Assembly (NCBI RefSeq): GCF_021266465.1
Contig: NZ_CP089848.1
Coordinates: 2,232,001-2,296,000 of the forward strand
From: Paralcaligenes sp. KSB-10
GTDB lineage: Bacteria > Pseudomonadota > Gammaproteobacteria > Burkholderiales > Burkholderiaceae_B
Reading direction: 5' to 3'
DNA length: 64,000 bases
The notes under the pieces were generated by a model, which saw nothing but the letters and a program-made list of their open reading frames with translations, had not been told where the DNA came from and did no database searches. Positions 8,679 through 18,522 of this stretch are shown here, piece after piece. Every line of letters starts with the position of its first letter. The first letter of the stretch is position 1. The translations under genes were made by a program, and so were the position numbers.

Positions 8679-9695
8679 TTATTCGAGCGAGCCCGACGTT
8701 TTTTCGAGCAGTGACCACGCCGTGTCGCCGAACTTCTTTTTCCAATGGGGGTAATAGTCTGTCTTGATCAGGGCATCGCGGAAGGCGCTCTTGTGGACAT
8801 CGACGATCTTCATGCCCTTGGTGGCCAGCTTGCCTTTCAGCGAGTCGCTCAAACGTGCAATGTCCGCGCGCTCGCCGCGGCCCGCATCGGAAAACGCCTC
8901 GCTGACGATATCCTGCCACTTTTTGGGCAGGCGCATGAAAGCCGGCTTGTTGCTGATGATCAGGTAGCCGTCCCAGGCATGCTGGGTCATGCTGAGATAC
9001 TTCTGCACATCGTAGAGTTTGGCGGTGTAGATGATCGGCAGCGGGTTTTCCTGACCATCCACCACGTGATTTTCCAGCGAGGTATAGACCTCGCTGAAAT
9101 CCATGGAAGTCGGCGCGGCTCCGAAGGCCGCGAACAGGGAGGACAGGATGGGCGCGTCAGGCACGCGGATCTTCATGTTGTGCAGGTCCGCCGGCAGGGT
9201 CACCGGCTTCGTGCCCGAAGTGACGTTGCGAAAGCCGTTCTCCCAGGACACGCCGATCTGATGCATATCGTGCTGACTGATTTCCTGGGCGATGTGGCTG
9301 CCGAGCGCGCCATCGACCGCCGACCAGACGGCCTTGGGATCGAGGAAGGCATAGCCGATATTGACGATGCCGGCGGCGGGAATCGTGTTCGCCAGAACCG
9401 AACTCGCCATATTCATGATCTGGATGCCGCCCAGGCGCGTCTGCGCGATAAGTTGTTTGTCGGTACCGAGCTGCGCAGCGGGGTAGAGTTTGATGTCGAG
9501 CCCGCCATCGGTCTCCTTCCTGATCCGGGCAATCGCTTCCGCGGCCCGGACATTCACCGGATGCGTCGGCTCCTGGCCCGTGGCCATTTTCCAGCGGAAC
9601 TGCGCCGCATCGCTGCGGCCTGGCAACAGGCCAAACGCGGCGGTGGCGGCGAGGCCTTTCAACAACGCGCGGCGGCTGATATTGGATGAGTTCAT
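8679..9695 (-). CDS. TRAP transporter periplasmic solute receptor (DctP family)
   Basis: This 338-residue periplasmic receptor begins with a twin-arginine-type signal, SRRALLKGLAATAAFG, followed by the DctP fold (FRWKMATGQEPTHPVNVRAAE; LYPAAQLGTDKQLI). The usual carboxylate-binding Arg region lies in the segment MKIRVPDAPILSSLF. A strong AAAGGAGA precedes the ATG. It is followed by the fused permease and preceded by the transketolase genes, so the ligand is probably the sugar-like substrate of that operon. The ligand itself cannot be read from the sequence. Confidence 0.9.
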   Translation of the reverse strand: MNSSNISRRALLKGLAATAAFGLLPGRSDAAQFRWKMATGQEPTHPVNVRAAEAIARIRKETDGGLDIKLYPAAQLGTDKQLIAQTRLGGIQIMNMASSVLANTIPAAGIVNIGYAFLDPKAVWSAVDGALGSHIAQEISQHDMHQIGVSWENGFRNVTSGTKPVTLPADLHNMKIRVPDAPILSSLFAAFGAAPTSMDFSEVYTSLENHVVDGQENPLPIIYTAKLYDVQKYLSMTQHAWDGYLIISNKPAFMRLPKKWQDIVSEAFSDAGRGERADIARLSDSLKGKLATKGMKIVDVHKSAFRDALIKTDYYPHWKKKFGDTAWSLLEKTSGSLE

Positions 9696-9827
9696 GTCCA
9701 GTGTCTCCTTTCTTTTATGTAACGCGGTTTCAGGGCTTGCGATTGGCGCCCTGTTCAGTCAGCTATTCTCCGGTACGCTTCCACGCAACCCCTCCCACGT
9801 TGCAGTCATCCTGTTTCCCATCGAGGT

Positions 9828-10826
9828 TCAGAGCCATTCCTTGATCCGGCGGACCACGGCTTCGGTGGAGATGCCGTAGCGATCGTGCAAAGTCGGCAAT
9901 GCGCCCGCATCCAGGAAGGCATCCGGCAATGCAATCTGCCGGAACACAGGCGACACGCCCGAACGCAGCAACAGACTCGCCACCGCCTCTCCGAGACCGC
10001 CCACGACCGAGTGGTTCTCGGCCACGATCACCATGCGCCCCTCGCGTGCCGCTTCGCGCAGGATTATTTCCTCGTCGAGAGGCTTGATCGTCGGAAGATG
10101 CAGCACCGCCACGTCCACGCTGTCGCCAGCCAGTTTCTTTGCCGCCTCGAGCGCCCGCATTGTCATGAGGCCGCTGGACATGACCAGAACGTCCCGGCCA
10201 TCCCGGATCAGCTTGCCCTTCCCCAACTCGAACTGATAGTCGTATTCATCCAGCACCAGGGGAACCTGGCCTCGCAGCAGCCGCATGTATACCGGCCCCT
10301 CATGCGCCGCGATCGCCGGCACGGCCTGTTCGATGTCCAGCGCATCGCACGGATCGACGATGGTGAGCCCCGGCACACCGCGCAATATGGAAATGTCTTC
10401 CGTCGCCTGGTGACTGGGGCCGTAGCCTGTGGTCAGCCCGGGCAATGCACAGCAGATCTTGACGTTCAGGTGCTCCTCGGCAATGACCTGATGAATGAAA
10501 TCGTAGGCCCGCCGCGTGGCGAACACCGCATAGGTGGTGGCAAACGGAACGAATCCTTCTTTTGCCATGCCCCCCGCCGCCGCCATGAGCAGTTGCTCGG
10601 CCATGCCCATCTGAAAGAACCGTTCCGGATGGGCCTTGTGGAATATGTGAAGATCGGTGTATTTGGACAGGTCCGCCGTCATGCCCACGATGTCGGCGCG
10701 CTGTTCGGCCAATTCCGCCAGGGCGTGGCCGAACGGCGCCGTCTTGGTGCGTTGTCCTTCGCTCGCGATGGATGCAATCATCGCCGATGTCGTAAGGCGC
10801 GGTTTCTTGGCAATCGTCTGGTTCAT
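9828..10826 (-). CDS. Transketolase, C-terminal subunit
   Basis: This encodes the pyrimidine-binding and C-terminal domains of a split transketolase: FFQMGMAEQLLMAAAGGMA, with the ThDP-activating Glu, then GPSHQATEDISILRG. Its ATG at 10826 overlaps the TGA of the N-terminal subunit by four bases, so the halves are translated together. Split transketolases in catabolic operons usually act on specialised ketoses rather than in the general pentose phosphate pathway. The neighbouring SDR and TRAP genes support such a role here. The substrate is unknown. Confidence 0.9.
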   Translation of the reverse strand: MNQTIAKKPRLTTSAMIASIASEGQRTKTAPFGHALAELAEQRADIVGMTADLSKYTDLHIFHKAHPERFFQMGMAEQLLMAAAGGMAKEGFVPFATTYAVFATRRAYDFIHQVIAEEHLNVKICCALPGLTTGYGPSHQATEDISILRGVPGLTIVDPCDALDIEQAVPAIAAHEGPVYMRLLRGQVPLVLDEYDYQFELGKGKLIRDGRDVLVMSSGLMTMRALEAAKKLAGDSVDVAVLHLPTIKPLDEEIILREAAREGRMVIVAENHSVVGGLGEAVASLLLRSGVSPVFRQIALPDAFLDAGALPTLHDRYGISTEAVVRRIKEWL

Positions 10827-11698
10827 TTTCCGGCTCCATCGCGTTGCGTCGCATCCAGGACATCGATCGCCTGCCGCCATTCGGGCGGCTCGACCTTGAT
10901 GAAATGGTTTCTTTCACGTCGTTCGAGAAAATCAACGCCTTTGCCAATCAGTGTGTCGAACAGAATCACACGAGGTGCGTCTCCATCATGAGCACGCGCG
11001 CTGTCGAACGCTTCGAGCACCGCGGCGATATCGTTGCCGTCGACACGCTGGACGAACCAGCCGAACGCGTTCCACTTGTCGGCCAGCGGTTCGAAACTCA
11101 GAATGTCGTGCGATCTTCCATCGGCCTGCTGGTTGTTGATATCCACCAGCGCAATCAGATGCGCCAGCCGGTGTTGATGGGCCGACATGGCCGCTTCCCA
11201 AGTGGCGCCCTCGTCGAGTTCACCATCCGACATCGAGACGTACACCCAGGCGGGATTTTTTTTCTGGCGCAGGCCCAGCGCCATGCCAACACCTATGGCC
11301 AGGCCCTGCCCGAGTGATCCGCCGGATATTTCCATGCCAGGGGTGTAGCTTGCCATGCCCGACATGGGCAGGCGGCTGTCATCGCTGCCATAGGTGTCCA
11401 GTTCGTCTTGCGGGATGACCCCCGCTTCGATCAACGCCGCATAGTGCGCAATAGCGTAATGACCATGGGAAAGCAGGAAGCGGTCGCGCCCTTCCCATTC
11501 CGGATCGTCAGGGTGCAAGTTGAGCGCATGACGGTATGCCACCGCAAATACATCAGCGATGCCCAAGGCCTGGCCGATATAGCCCTGCCCCTGGACCTCG
11601 CCCATTCGCAGCGCGTAGCGGCGGATACGGTAGGCGCTTTCGGCGAGTCGGCACAATTCGTCTGCGGCACGCGGTTCCACTATGGTGTGTGCATTCAT
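10823..11698 (-). CDS. Transketolase, N-terminal subunit
   Basis: This 291-residue subunit carries the ThDP pyrophosphate-binding domain. It contains GGSLGQGLAIGVGMALG, the metal-binding motif SDGELDEGATWEAAMSA and the downstream IALVDINNQQADG. It ends where the C-terminal subunit starts (ATGA overlap). GAGGGAAAAA precedes the ATG at 11698. It is transcribed with the SDR gene upstream. Confidence 0.92.
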   Translation of the reverse strand: MNAHTIVEPRAADELCRLAESAYRIRRYALRMGEVQGQGYIGQALGIADVFAVAYRHALNLHPDDPEWEGRDRFLLSHGHYAIAHYAALIEAGVIPQDELDTYGSDDSRLPMSGMASYTPGMEISGGSLGQGLAIGVGMALGLRQKKNPAWVYVSMSDGELDEGATWEAAMSAHQHRLAHLIALVDINNQQADGRSHDILSFEPLADKWNAFGWFVQRVDGNDIAAVLEAFDSARAHDGDAPRVILFDTLIGKGVDFLERRERNHFIKVEPPEWRQAIDVLDATQRDGAGK

Positions 11699-11717
11699 TT
11701 TTTCCCTCGCCCGTAAA

Positions 11718-12470
11718 TCAGTGAATCAACATGCCGCCGTTCACATCGATGACCGCCCCCGTAATGTAGGAAGACAGGTCCGATGCCAGGAACAAGTAAA
11801 CGTTGGCCACGTCCCGGGCTTCCCCCAGACGGTTCAGCGGTATGCCCTTCAGGATATCGGTCCGCATCGTCTCGGTCAGCTTGCCGCCGGTGATGTCGGT
11901 CTGGATCAACCCCGGGGTGACGCAGTTGACCCGGATATTGTCCGGCCCCAGTTCGCGTGCCATGGCCTTGGCCAGGCCCAGTACGCCCGCTTTTGCCGCT
12001 GAATAATGCGGTCCCCCGAAAATGCCGCCACCTCGCTGGGCCGACACCGACGACATGCAGGCAATCGAGCCGGATTTCCGGGCGCGCATGTGGGGAATCA
12101 CCGCCTGGCTCAGATACAGGACGCCTCCCAGATTCACGTCCAGGACTCGTCTCCAGCTGTCCGGATCGATTTCCATGGTCTTGAGCGGCTGGGTGATGCC
12201 GGCATTGTTGATCAGCACGTCAATACGCCCATACCGGTCGATGATCGCCGCGGCGGCCCTCTCGCACGCATCCCTGTCGGCCACGTCGCAGGCCAGCCCG
12301 ATGTGGTCGCCGGCCTCAAGGGTCGTGGCCGCCTGCGACGCGGAAGTTGCATCCAGATCAAGAATCGCCACGGTGGCGCCATGAGACGCGAGCAATCTGG
12401 CCGTCGCCAGACCTATTCCCCGGTCGCTGGCGGCTCCCGATATGGCTATGACCTTGTCCTTCAAAAGCAT
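11718..12470 (-). CDS. SDR family NAD(P)-dependent oxidoreductase
   Basis: A classical short-chain dehydrogenase of 250 residues. The cofactor loop is GAASDRGIG, followed by NNAG, the catalytic Ser in CMSSVSAQRGG and the YSAAK pair. It resembles FabG/polyol-dehydrogenase-type proteins. I place the start at 12470, where AGGAGA lies upstream. As first gene of the SDR-transketolase-TRAP operon it probably oxidises an imported polyol or sugar acid to the ketose used by the split transketolase (inference from context). Confidence 0.9.
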   Translation of the reverse strand: MLLKDKVIAISGAASDRGIGLATARLLASHGATVAILDLDATSASQAATTLEAGDHIGLACDVADRDACERAAAAIIDRYGRIDVLINNAGITQPLKTMEIDPDSWRRVLDVNLGGVLYLSQAVIPHMRARKSGSIACMSSVSAQRGGGIFGGPHYSAAKAGVLGLAKAMARELGPDNIRVNCVTPGLIQTDITGGKLTETMRTDILKGIPLNRLGEARDVANVYLFLASDLSSYITGAVIDVNGGMLIH

Positions 12471-12627
12471 GTGCTGTCTCCTGGAAATTCTTGAAAGAAT
12501 TGGATCGGATGAACGAAACGGCAAAACACCGGATGAGTGAAATGGTAGACGGCAAAAATTCGCTGGACAAACGGTAAGTTTGCAATAAATAATGAATTTG
12601 ATTCATGAATGAGAGTCGCTGACCGTC

Positions 12628-13512
12628 GTGTTCAAAAACATTCCGCTATCCATGCTGCGCGCTTTCGAAGCATCCGGGCGCACCGGCTCCTTCCGCAACG
12701 CGGCCGAAGAACTCTGCCTGTCCCCCAGTGCCGTCAGCCATGCCATCCGGAACCTCGAAGAACATCTGGGCACCCGGCTTTTCCTGCGAAGCACGCGGAG
12801 AATCCAGCTCACGCCAGAGGGTGAGGCACTGTTCACCCACATCAGGCGGGGCTTCGACGACCTCCGCCACGGCATGGAGCTGGTCTCGGCGCGCGGGCCG
12901 ACCGTGTTGCGCCTGCATTCCGCCCCCAGCTTCGCGGCGCAATGGCTGGTCCCGAGGCTGGCCCGCTTCTTCACCGACCACCCCCGGATCGACTTGCGGC
13001 TAGCCGCCAACACCGACTATGCCCGGTTCGAAGCCGACGAGTTCGACCTGGACATCATTTATGGCGAGCCCAAAGCAGCCGGTATTGTCGTTGTCCCATT
13101 GGGCGACGAATTGCTCACACCGCTGTGCGCTCCCGGGATGGCGGCGCGCATCAAATCGCCGAAAGACCTGATTGGACTGCAATTGATCCAAAGCGAGTCG
13201 AAGCAGATCCGCTGGCCGGCCTGGCTTGAGGCGAACGGGCTGCCGGTCGACGCACCGCAGGGAGCCCGCTTTGACCGCAGCTTCCTGGCCATTGCCGCCG
13301 CGGCTGACGGCCTGGGTGTGGCGCTGGAATCAACGCGGCTGGCCGAGCGGGAACTGAACAGCGGGCGGCTCGTGCGCCCGCTTGCCGGGAAAGAATGCGA
13401 AATCCGTTACAACGGGCACTACCTGGCCTATTCCAGCGCCGCGCATCAACGGCAGACTATTGGCGTGTTCCGGGAGTGGCTGCTCGCCGAACTGGCTTCC
13501 GACACGACGTAA
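12628..13512 (+). CDS. LysR family regulator (GcvA-like), divergent from the SDR-transketolase-TRAP operon
   Basis: The N-terminal HTH (SFRNAAEELCLSPSAVSHAIRNLEEHLG) and LysR substrate-binding domain are of the GcvA/AmpR branch, including the SAPSFAAQWLVPRL segment typical of it. Start is GTG at 12628. It is divergent from the SDR gene across about 157 A/T-rich bases, the usual place for a LysR operator, so it most likely regulates that operon. The inducer is unknown. Confidence 0.9.
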   Translation: MFKNIPLSMLRAFEASGRTGSFRNAAEELCLSPSAVSHAIRNLEEHLGTRLFLRSTRRIQLTPEGEALFTHIRRGFDDLRHGMELVSARGPTVLRLHSAPSFAAQWLVPRLARFFTDHPRIDLRLAANTDYARFEADEFDLDIIYGEPKAAGIVVVPLGDELLTPLCAPGMAARIKSPKDLIGLQLIQSESKQIRWPAWLEANGLPVDAPQGARFDRSFLAIAAAADGLGVALESTRLAERELNSGRLVRPLAGKECEIRYNGHYLAYSSAAHQRQTIGVFREWLLAELASDTT

Positions 13513-13740
13513 CAACGCAGGCTCACATCCCCCACGCGTACAGCGCAATGATGCGGTCATCGAGCCCGGCGAAGTGGCGACTCATCTCCGCGCCCAGCAA
13601 TATTCGGACAAAGACTTTTCACGCTAAAATCCCGACGGCCAGGTGCCCAGATGCGACAGCCGGGTAGAGGCTAGCGGAACAACGGCAAGCCTGTACCTGG
13701 CCCGGCCGGACTGTAGAGCACCTCTTACAGGACGTCGAAA

Positions 13741-15180
13741 GTGCGAAACATACGCGATGAGAGTGCCCAGCAGGATGCCTGTATGGCCAACGGTTCTTCG
13801 GGCCCGGCCAGGGAAACCCGGCCCGTTCGTCGCGGAGCGGTGTTTACCATCGTCTCCCTGGCACTATTGATGATGTCAGTCGACTCGACGATCGTCGCGA
13901 CCGCCCTGCACTCCTTGCAAGTCGGGCTGGGAACGTCGATCAACTGGGCCGGGTGGACCATCACGGCGTACTCGTTCGGCTTCGTGCTGATGCTGCCGAT
14001 CAGCGGCAGGCTCAGCGATCGATACGGCCGCCGCAAGGTGTTCCTCGGCTCGGTCGTCGCATTCACTGTGGCATCGCTATGCTGCGGGCTGGCCGACAAT
14101 ATCTTTGCGCTCATCGCCTTGCGCGCGGTGCAGGCGGCAGGCGGAGCGGGCTTCACGCCGTCGGCAACCGGGATTGTCGTCGATTATTTCGGCGATGAGC
14201 GCGATCGCGCGGTCAGCCTGTTCGGCAGCATCTTTCCCATCGGTGCGACGATCGGCCCCATATTCGGCGGGCTGTTCGTGTCGTACTGGAGCTGGCGGGG
14301 CGTGTTCTTCGTCAATGTACCTATCGGGATTGCAATCATTGTGCTGGCGCTGCGCTATATACCGCACGACCCGCCGAGGGCGAAACAGGCCCGCTCCAAG
14401 CTGGATCTTGCCGGCATAGCCCTGCTCGGCGGTGGCGTGCTCGCAGGCATGCTGGCAGCCAGCCACCTGGGTGAAAAAGCGCAGCTGTGGTCATTCGCGT
14501 TTGCCGTACCCTCGGTCATCGCGGTCGCCGCGCTGTGGCTGTTCTTCCGCCATATCCAGCGCTGCGCGCACCCGTTCATCGCCCCGCGCCTGATCCACGG
14601 GCTCGGTTTCGGTTCGGTCAACCTCGTCAACATGATTTATGGCGGCGTCACGGCCGGGGCAGTGGCGCTCGTGCCGCTGTACGCCACCAACCGCTACGGT
14701 ATCGACGCGCTCGGCTCGGGTACTCTGCTGGTGGCGCAGGGAGTCGCCGCCATCGCGCTATCCACCATCAGTGCTCTGGCGCTGCGGCGAACGGGCTACA
14801 GGCTGCCGATGTACGTCGGCGGCATTGCCATCGGTATCGGGATGCTGCTGCTCGCAGCCAAGCCACTCGTCAATATTTCACCGTACGCCTGGCTGGCATG
14901 TTCGGCATTCCTCATAGGCGCCGGCGGTGGAATGCTCAACCCCGCCAGCCGTAACGCGGGACTGCAACTGGCGCCCGAACATTCCTCGACCCTCGCCGCA
15001 CTGCGTACCTTGTTCCGCCAGATCGGATCCATCGTCACAATCTCGATGGCCACGGCGATCCTCGCCAATTCCCATGCCGCCGGCAGCGCTCAGGCTTGGG
15101 TCTACGTCGCGGCGGCCCTGCTATGTGTCGTCGCCCTGCCGGTAATCGCTCGCGTACCGGAGTACCACGGCTCGTGGTAA
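13741..15180 (+). CDS. MFS transporter, DHA2-like (14-TM) drug/solute exporter
   Basis: This 479-residue membrane protein has the DHA2 signatures: first-helix motif MSVDSTIVATALHSL, the helix 2-3 loop GRLSDRYGRRKV, and the helix 5 motif IGPIFGGLFVSYWSWRGVFFVN. GTG at 13741 is the longest start; ATG at 13783, just before the membrane part, is an alternative. It is isolated, with no adaptor (EmrA/HlyD) or adjacent regulator. The 227 bases before it (13514-13740) contain nothing I can name. Confidence 0.85.
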   Translation: MRNIRDESAQQDACMANGSSGPARETRPVRRGAVFTIVSLALLMMSVDSTIVATALHSLQVGLGTSINWAGWTITAYSFGFVLMLPISGRLSDRYGRRKVFLGSVVAFTVASLCCGLADNIFALIALRAVQAAGGAGFTPSATGIVVDYFGDERDRAVSLFGSIFPIGATIGPIFGGLFVSYWSWRGVFFVNVPIGIAIIVLALRYIPHDPPRAKQARSKLDLAGIALLGGGVLAGMLAASHLGEKAQLWSFAFAVPSVIAVAALWLFFRHIQRCAHPFIAPRLIHGLGFGSVNLVNMIYGGVTAGAVALVPLYATNRYGIDALGSGTLLVAQGVAAIALSTISALALRRTGYRLPMYVGGIAIGIGMLLLAAKPLVNISPYAWLACSAFLIGAGGGMLNPASRNAGLQLAPEHSSTLAALRTLFRQIGSIVTISMATAILANSHAAGSAQAWVYVAAALLCVVALPVIARVPEYHGSW

Positions 15181-15185
15181 GCAGC

Positions 15186-16112
15186 TCACCCCCCTGCCGC
15201 AACCTGAATAGAATTGCGGCCATGGGCCTTGGCTGCGTAAAGCGCCTGGTCCGCACGCGCCAGCAGCGAATGCATGGTGTCCCCTTGTGAGGCCTGCGTC
15301 ACCCCGGCAGAAAAGGTATAGCTGAAATCTATCGAGGGGAACTGCAGATGGACCTGGATGGGGTTGTTATGCAAACGATTCAGGATGTCGAGGGCCGATT
15401 GCACAGGAACGCCAGGGCAAATGACCAGGAACTCTTCTCCGCCGATGCGGGCTATCGTATCGACGGCCCGAAGATTGGCACGGCAATTTTCGGCAAACCG
15501 GCACAAGGCGGCATCGCCCGCCTCATGCCCAAACCGGTCATTGATGCTCTTGAAAAAATCAAGATCGACCAGGGCAACACTCAGCAATTGCATCTGGGTC
15601 TGGGTACTGAGCAAGACACGCTTCAACAGTTCGAAAGCATAACGTCGATTGGGCAGCTTGGTCAGGTAATCGGTCTGCGACGCCTCAAGCGCCACATCCC
15701 GCGAAACCCGCAGCGAAGTCTCGACTTGCTTGAGCGCAGTAACATCGGCGCCTTCGCAAAGCGGCCAGCCATCCGGCAAGAGCGTTTCGGTTATCCATAG
15801 GCGCTTGCCGTCGAGCAGCTCGATCGGATAGGAGCAATGGCTCTGGGCGCGGCGCCTGGCCCGCGCACGGGTAATGTAGGTATCGATGGAACTTGCGCCA
15901 ATATTCACCCCCACTCCGGCGGCATGATTCGACCTGACAATAGCAGAAAAAGAAACGTTGTCCGTGCTGTGCACAAAGGCCTTGCGAAAGGCATCATTCG
16001 CATACCACAGTGTGTCTTCGGGATCGTATAGCGCTATTAAAGTGCGACTGCCCTGAAACCCTTGAAGCAATCGTGCTCCGGCATTTTCATCCGGAATGCC
16101 TGCAGTGTTCAA
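15186..16112 (-). CDS. Diguanylate cyclase with N-terminal PAS-like domain
   Basis: The first ~120 residues look like a PAS sensor (IALYDPEDTLWYANDAFRKAF). After a linker comes a GGDEF domain with active-site motif RIGGEEF and an RxxD inhibitory site (RAVD) at the correct spacing upstream. It should make cyclic di-GMP with product inhibition. No transmembrane segment is obvious, so the sensor is cytoplasmic. The start is TTG at 16112 with GGAG upstream. It is convergent with the MFS gene, six bases between stops. Confidence 0.88.
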   Translation of the reverse strand: MNTAGIPDENAGARLLQGFQGSRTLIALYDPEDTLWYANDAFRKAFVHSTDNVSFSAIVRSNHAAGVGVNIGASSIDTYITRARARRRAQSHCSYPIELLDGKRLWITETLLPDGWPLCEGADVTALKQVETSLRVSRDVALEASQTDYLTKLPNRRYAFELLKRVLLSTQTQMQLLSVALVDLDFFKSINDRFGHEAGDAALCRFAENCRANLRAVDTIARIGGEEFLVICPGVPVQSALDILNRLHNNPIQVHLQFPSIDFSYTFSAGVTQASQGDTMHSLLARADQALYAAKAHGRNSIQVAAGG

Positions 16113-16317
16113 ATCATCTCCATCGTGCTTTTCTTTTCCAGAACTTATTGTTCTTAGGTATACGCCAAAACATGCGTTCTCTCGACAAGAGAATGTTCGA
16201 TGAGTTTAAATTAAAAATTTATTGTAATTTGAGCGGGAAATTCAACATCCTGTCAACAACGGCCAAGACACCGCCACCCTCGCGCCTTGAAGGCCGCCCG
16301 GCAGGCCGCCGGCGGAA

Positions 16318-17223
16318 TCATTTCACACTCTCGAAATGTTCCGCATCATCTTCCCAGTTGTCGTGCAGCAAAGCCTGCAAGGCTTCTTTGACCGCGGCAA
16401 CCTTGCGGCTTTCGCCGTCGGCGCGACGAGTCACGAGCGAGAACTGCAGTTGCGGCGCATTGGGCAGGCGCAGCGTCCTGACCGGATACATCAATTGAAT
16501 ACCCGGATCCGCAATCTGCACCACCGAGATACCGACTCCGGCGCTCACCATGGCGACGATCGCGCGCACGCCGTCCAGTTCGATCGAGCTGCGCGCCTTT
16601 CGAACATGCTTGCCGACATAATGTGCGGCCAATCGCCCGGTTTCCGTTTTACGGTCGTAACGGATCCATTCGTATTTCCTGAACAAGGCGTTGAGCGAGG
16701 TTTCCTGGCTCTGCGGCGGAGTGACCAATACCAATTCGCGACGAAACAGTGGATGCCATGTCAGGCGCGATGCTCCGCCCGCTTCAGGCTGCGCCACGAC
16801 TGCCGCGTCCGAATCTCCCGATTTCACCGCATCGGTCAGATCGGCGCTTTTCCCTCGGGTAGGAAGTACTCGCAAAAGCGGATAACGGTCTGCCAGATAA
16901 CGCATGACGCCGGGCAGCAGCATAGGCTGCAGCGACTCAATCACTCCGAAACCGACATTGCCCTCGACCACAACCGCCGACTGGAGCCGTAAAGAATTCA
17001 GGCGCGCCAGAGCGGGTTTCATTGCTTCGGAAACCTCGTAGGCGACGCGCAGCGGCTTGACCCTCAGGCCGCTGCGGTCAAACAGTTGCTGTCCCAGATA
17101 CGTTTCGAGCTGCTTCATCTGCATGCTGACTGCACTCGGCGTCACATTCGCTTCCCTTGCCGCCGCCGCCAGTGTGCCGTGGCGCAGCACGGCATCCAAA
17201 ACCGCAAAGGCTTCCATTTTCAT
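16318..17223 (-). CDS. LysR family regulator (CysB/Cbl-like), divergent from the TauD-type oxygenase
   Basis: Standard LysR of 301 residues, with HTH TLAAAAREANVTPSAVSMQMKQLETYLG and a type-2 periplasmic-binding-like effector domain. The ATG at 17223 has AAGGA upstream; a TTG just before it is less likely. It is divergent from the dioxygenase-Bug-asparaginase genes over about 114 bases that include TTAACTAAAGTTTAA, a plausible LysR (T-N11-A) site. It probably controls that operon. Confidence 0.88.
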   Translation of the reverse strand: MKMEAFAVLDAVLRHGTLAAAAREANVTPSAVSMQMKQLETYLGQQLFDRSGLRVKPLRVAYEVSEAMKPALARLNSLRLQSAVVVEGNVGFGVIESLQPMLLPGVMRYLADRYPLLRVLPTRGKSADLTDAVKSGDSDAAVVAQPEAGGASRLTWHPLFRRELVLVTPPQSQETSLNALFRKYEWIRYDRKTETGRLAAHYVGKHVRKARSSIELDGVRAIVAMVSAGVGISVVQIADPGIQLMYPVRTLRLPNAPQLQFSLVTRRADGESRKVAAVKEALQALLHDNWEDDAEHFESVK

Positions 17224-17337
17224 CAAAATTCCTTAACTAAAGTTTAAATAAATATCGATATTAATTGATGATTGATTCTTTTATCCTTCTGTCATGCCAG
17301 AACACATACCGATCCATTTCGTCAAGGAGACGATTGA

Positions 17338-18444
17338 ATGAGCAAGTCCTTTCAGCCGCAAGCGTGGTTGGCGGCCGATTTAGACCAGAACAAGTCCTGG
17401 GTGCAACACCTGAGCGAAGAAGAGATCTCGGGCCTGGAGCGGGGGCTCGCGCATGCCAAAGGCTGCAACAAAGACCTGCTGTCCATGACCGCGGACGACT
17501 TCCCCATGGGAGAGGCCGCCGCGGCCGCGATGCAGCGTGCGTTCAAAGCCACGCAAGAACGCTGGGGCCTATGCCTGGTCAAAGGCTTCCCGGTGGATCG
17601 ATGGAGCGAAGACGATGCCAAGCTCGTATTTTGGGGTGTCGGCCTCCACGTAGGCCTGGCTCGAACGCAAAACCGCGCAAGCGACATCATGACTGACGTG
17701 CGCGATGTGGGGGCAAGCTACAAAACGAAAAACGGCCGAGGATACAACACGAATGCGGGACTCGATTTCCATATGGATTCAGGCGATGTGGTCGCGCTGC
17801 TCACGCTGCAAACCGCCAAATCCGGAGGTGAAAGCAAGATCACCAGTTCCATCGCCCTGCGCGACGAGGTTGCGCGCCGCCGCCCCGATCTGATCGAAGT
17901 CCTGAAAAAAACGTTTTTCCATAGCTACCAGGGTACACAGGATTCCTCGCAACGCCCTTACTATCAATGCCCGATTCTCGGCAGTGATCCCGATTACTTT
18001 GCCTTGCGCGCCAATCGCAAAAATACAATGGCTGCCCAGGCGGACTTCGAGGATGTGCCACGCCTGAATCCCGAACAGCTCGAGGCTCTCGATTTGCTGG
18101 AAGAAATCCTGCCGGACCCGAAGTTCTGCTTTTCCATGTGGCTGGAACGCGGAGACATGCAATTGCTCAACAACTATGTAAACCTGCACTCCCGCACGAG
18201 CTTCGAAGACTACGAAGAGCTCTCCAGGAAACGGCATTTGTTGCGCCTGTGGCTGGCCTTGCCCATTTCACAACCCCTGCCACCCGAATGGAAAGAGTAT
18301 TACGGCGACGTTCGCCCCGGGTCCGTGCGCGGCGGTGTGCGAGGCAGCGCCATTTCCAAAGCGTTCATCGATTATGAGGCTCGGCAAGCCCGGATTCTAG
18401 GCATGCCGCACGCCATCACATACCCGGCACTGGTTGCAGGCTGA
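17338..18444 (+). CDS. TauD/TfdA family Fe(II)/2-oxoglutarate-dependent dioxygenase
   Basis: This 368-residue protein has the iron-binding HxD at His145-Asp147 (LDFHMDSGD), the distal His284 (NLHSRTSFEDY) and the 2-oxoglutarate-binding Arg in RLWLALP near 303. The family hydroxylates small molecules such as taurine, phenoxyacetates and gamma-butyrobetaine. Its neighbours are a Bug-type receptor and an asparaginase-like amidohydrolase. The three together suggest uptake and breakdown of a nitrogen-containing acid or amide. The substrate is not known. Confidence 0.88.
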   Translation: MSKSFQPQAWLAADLDQNKSWVQHLSEEEISGLERGLAHAKGCNKDLLSMTADDFPMGEAAAAAMQRAFKATQERWGLCLVKGFPVDRWSEDDAKLVFWGVGLHVGLARTQNRASDIMTDVRDVGASYKTKNGRGYNTNAGLDFHMDSGDVVALLTLQTAKSGGESKITSSIALRDEVARRRPDLIEVLKKTFFHSYQGTQDSSQRPYYQCPILGSDPDYFALRANRKNTMAAQADFEDVPRLNPEQLEALDLLEEILPDPKFCFSMWLERGDMQLLNNYVNLHSRTSFEDYEELSRKRHLLRLWLALPISQPLPPEWKEYYGDVRPGSVRGGVRGSAISKAFIDYEARQARILGMPHAITYPALVAG

Positions 18445-18522
18445 GCAATCAGCGACCGGCACCACTATATGTAGACCTGGGCCATGCATCCCGGTCTCAC
18501 CTTTTCCCAACAAGGAGACTCC

